Positions 63,900-64,000 of a stretch of 64,000 nucleotides of DNA are shown one piece after another. Each line of letters starts with the position of its first letter. The stretch's first letter is position 1. The stretch comes from Flaccisagitta enflata. Taxonomy: Eukaryota; Chaetognatha; Sagittoidea; Aphragmophora. The DNA is taken from the NCBI GenBank assembly GCA_965153355.1, contig OZ231128.1, forward strand, positions 16,182,001 to 16,246,000. The letters run 5' to 3'. Under the pieces are notes generated by a model. The model made no database searches and was not told the DNA's origin. It was given only the letters and a program-made list of their open reading frames with translations. The translations under genes were made by a program, and so were the position numbers.

Positions 63900-64000
63900 T
63901 GGGTAGATATCCATCCATGAACGATCCTGCTCTACAGTAAGCAGTTAAGCACTACGTTGCATGCCGCGTCTTCTAAGAAAGGTCGTTAACATTCCATTTG

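Overview
The window is nuclear DNA of an invertebrate animal. Three genes have phase-compatible GT-AG introns, two belong to animal families (a rhodopsin-like receptor and a secreted F5/8C-like protein), and polyA signals replace bacterial features. The species cannot be fixed. Microsatellite density is extreme, and a hairpin-ended repeat family with ACGG microsatellites resembles the pearl/DINE-1/HINE group described from bivalves, flies and other invertebrates. No rRNA, tRNA, CRISPR or prokaryotic operon was seen.

Layout. 1-2.8 kb: a (CA)n array and two inverted-repeat elements. 2.8-9.0 kb, minus strand: a rhodopsin-like GPCR gene with five consecutive exons (N-terminus to TM5) and a possible terminal exon; TM6-TM7 were not found. 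Its introns hold four hairpin elements and several microsatellites. 9.7-19.4 kb: no genes, but nested repeat elements and minisatellites. 19.56-21.11 kb, minus: a complete three-exon gene for a 204-residue secreted F5/8 type C-like protein. 21.3-25.9 kb: repeats. 25.9-30.5 kb, plus: a complete nine-exon aldo-keto reductase gene (327 residues) whose introns are full of repeats, some of them copied from its own exon edges. 30.5-41.5 kb: repeats, foldback elements and unannotated sequence. 41.6-44.1 kb, minus: a single-exon C2H2 zinc-finger gene (about 15 fingers) interrupted by coding microsatellites, with an apparent one-base frame break. 44-52.9 kb: repeats. 53.2-62.6 kb, plus: a Jockey/CR1-like non-LTR retrotransposon with open gag-like and EN-RT frames and an unexpected third long ORF downstream of the reverse transcriptase. 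It lies between the two halves of an older hairpin element. 62.6-64 kb: microsatellite and one more hairpin element.

The host genes are unrelated in function and show no operon logic. Two repeat families recur. Family A (about 20 copies) has a terminal hairpin whose stem sequence varies between copies and is matched by an arm near the other end. Family B is made of large palindromes around 20-22 bp tandem repeats, with a conserved GGCCCCGAAGGGG-type hairpin. The most novel-looking items are the third ORF of the retrotransposon, the co-varying arms of family A, and minisatellites seeded from coding or splice-site sequence of the aldo-keto reductase gene.
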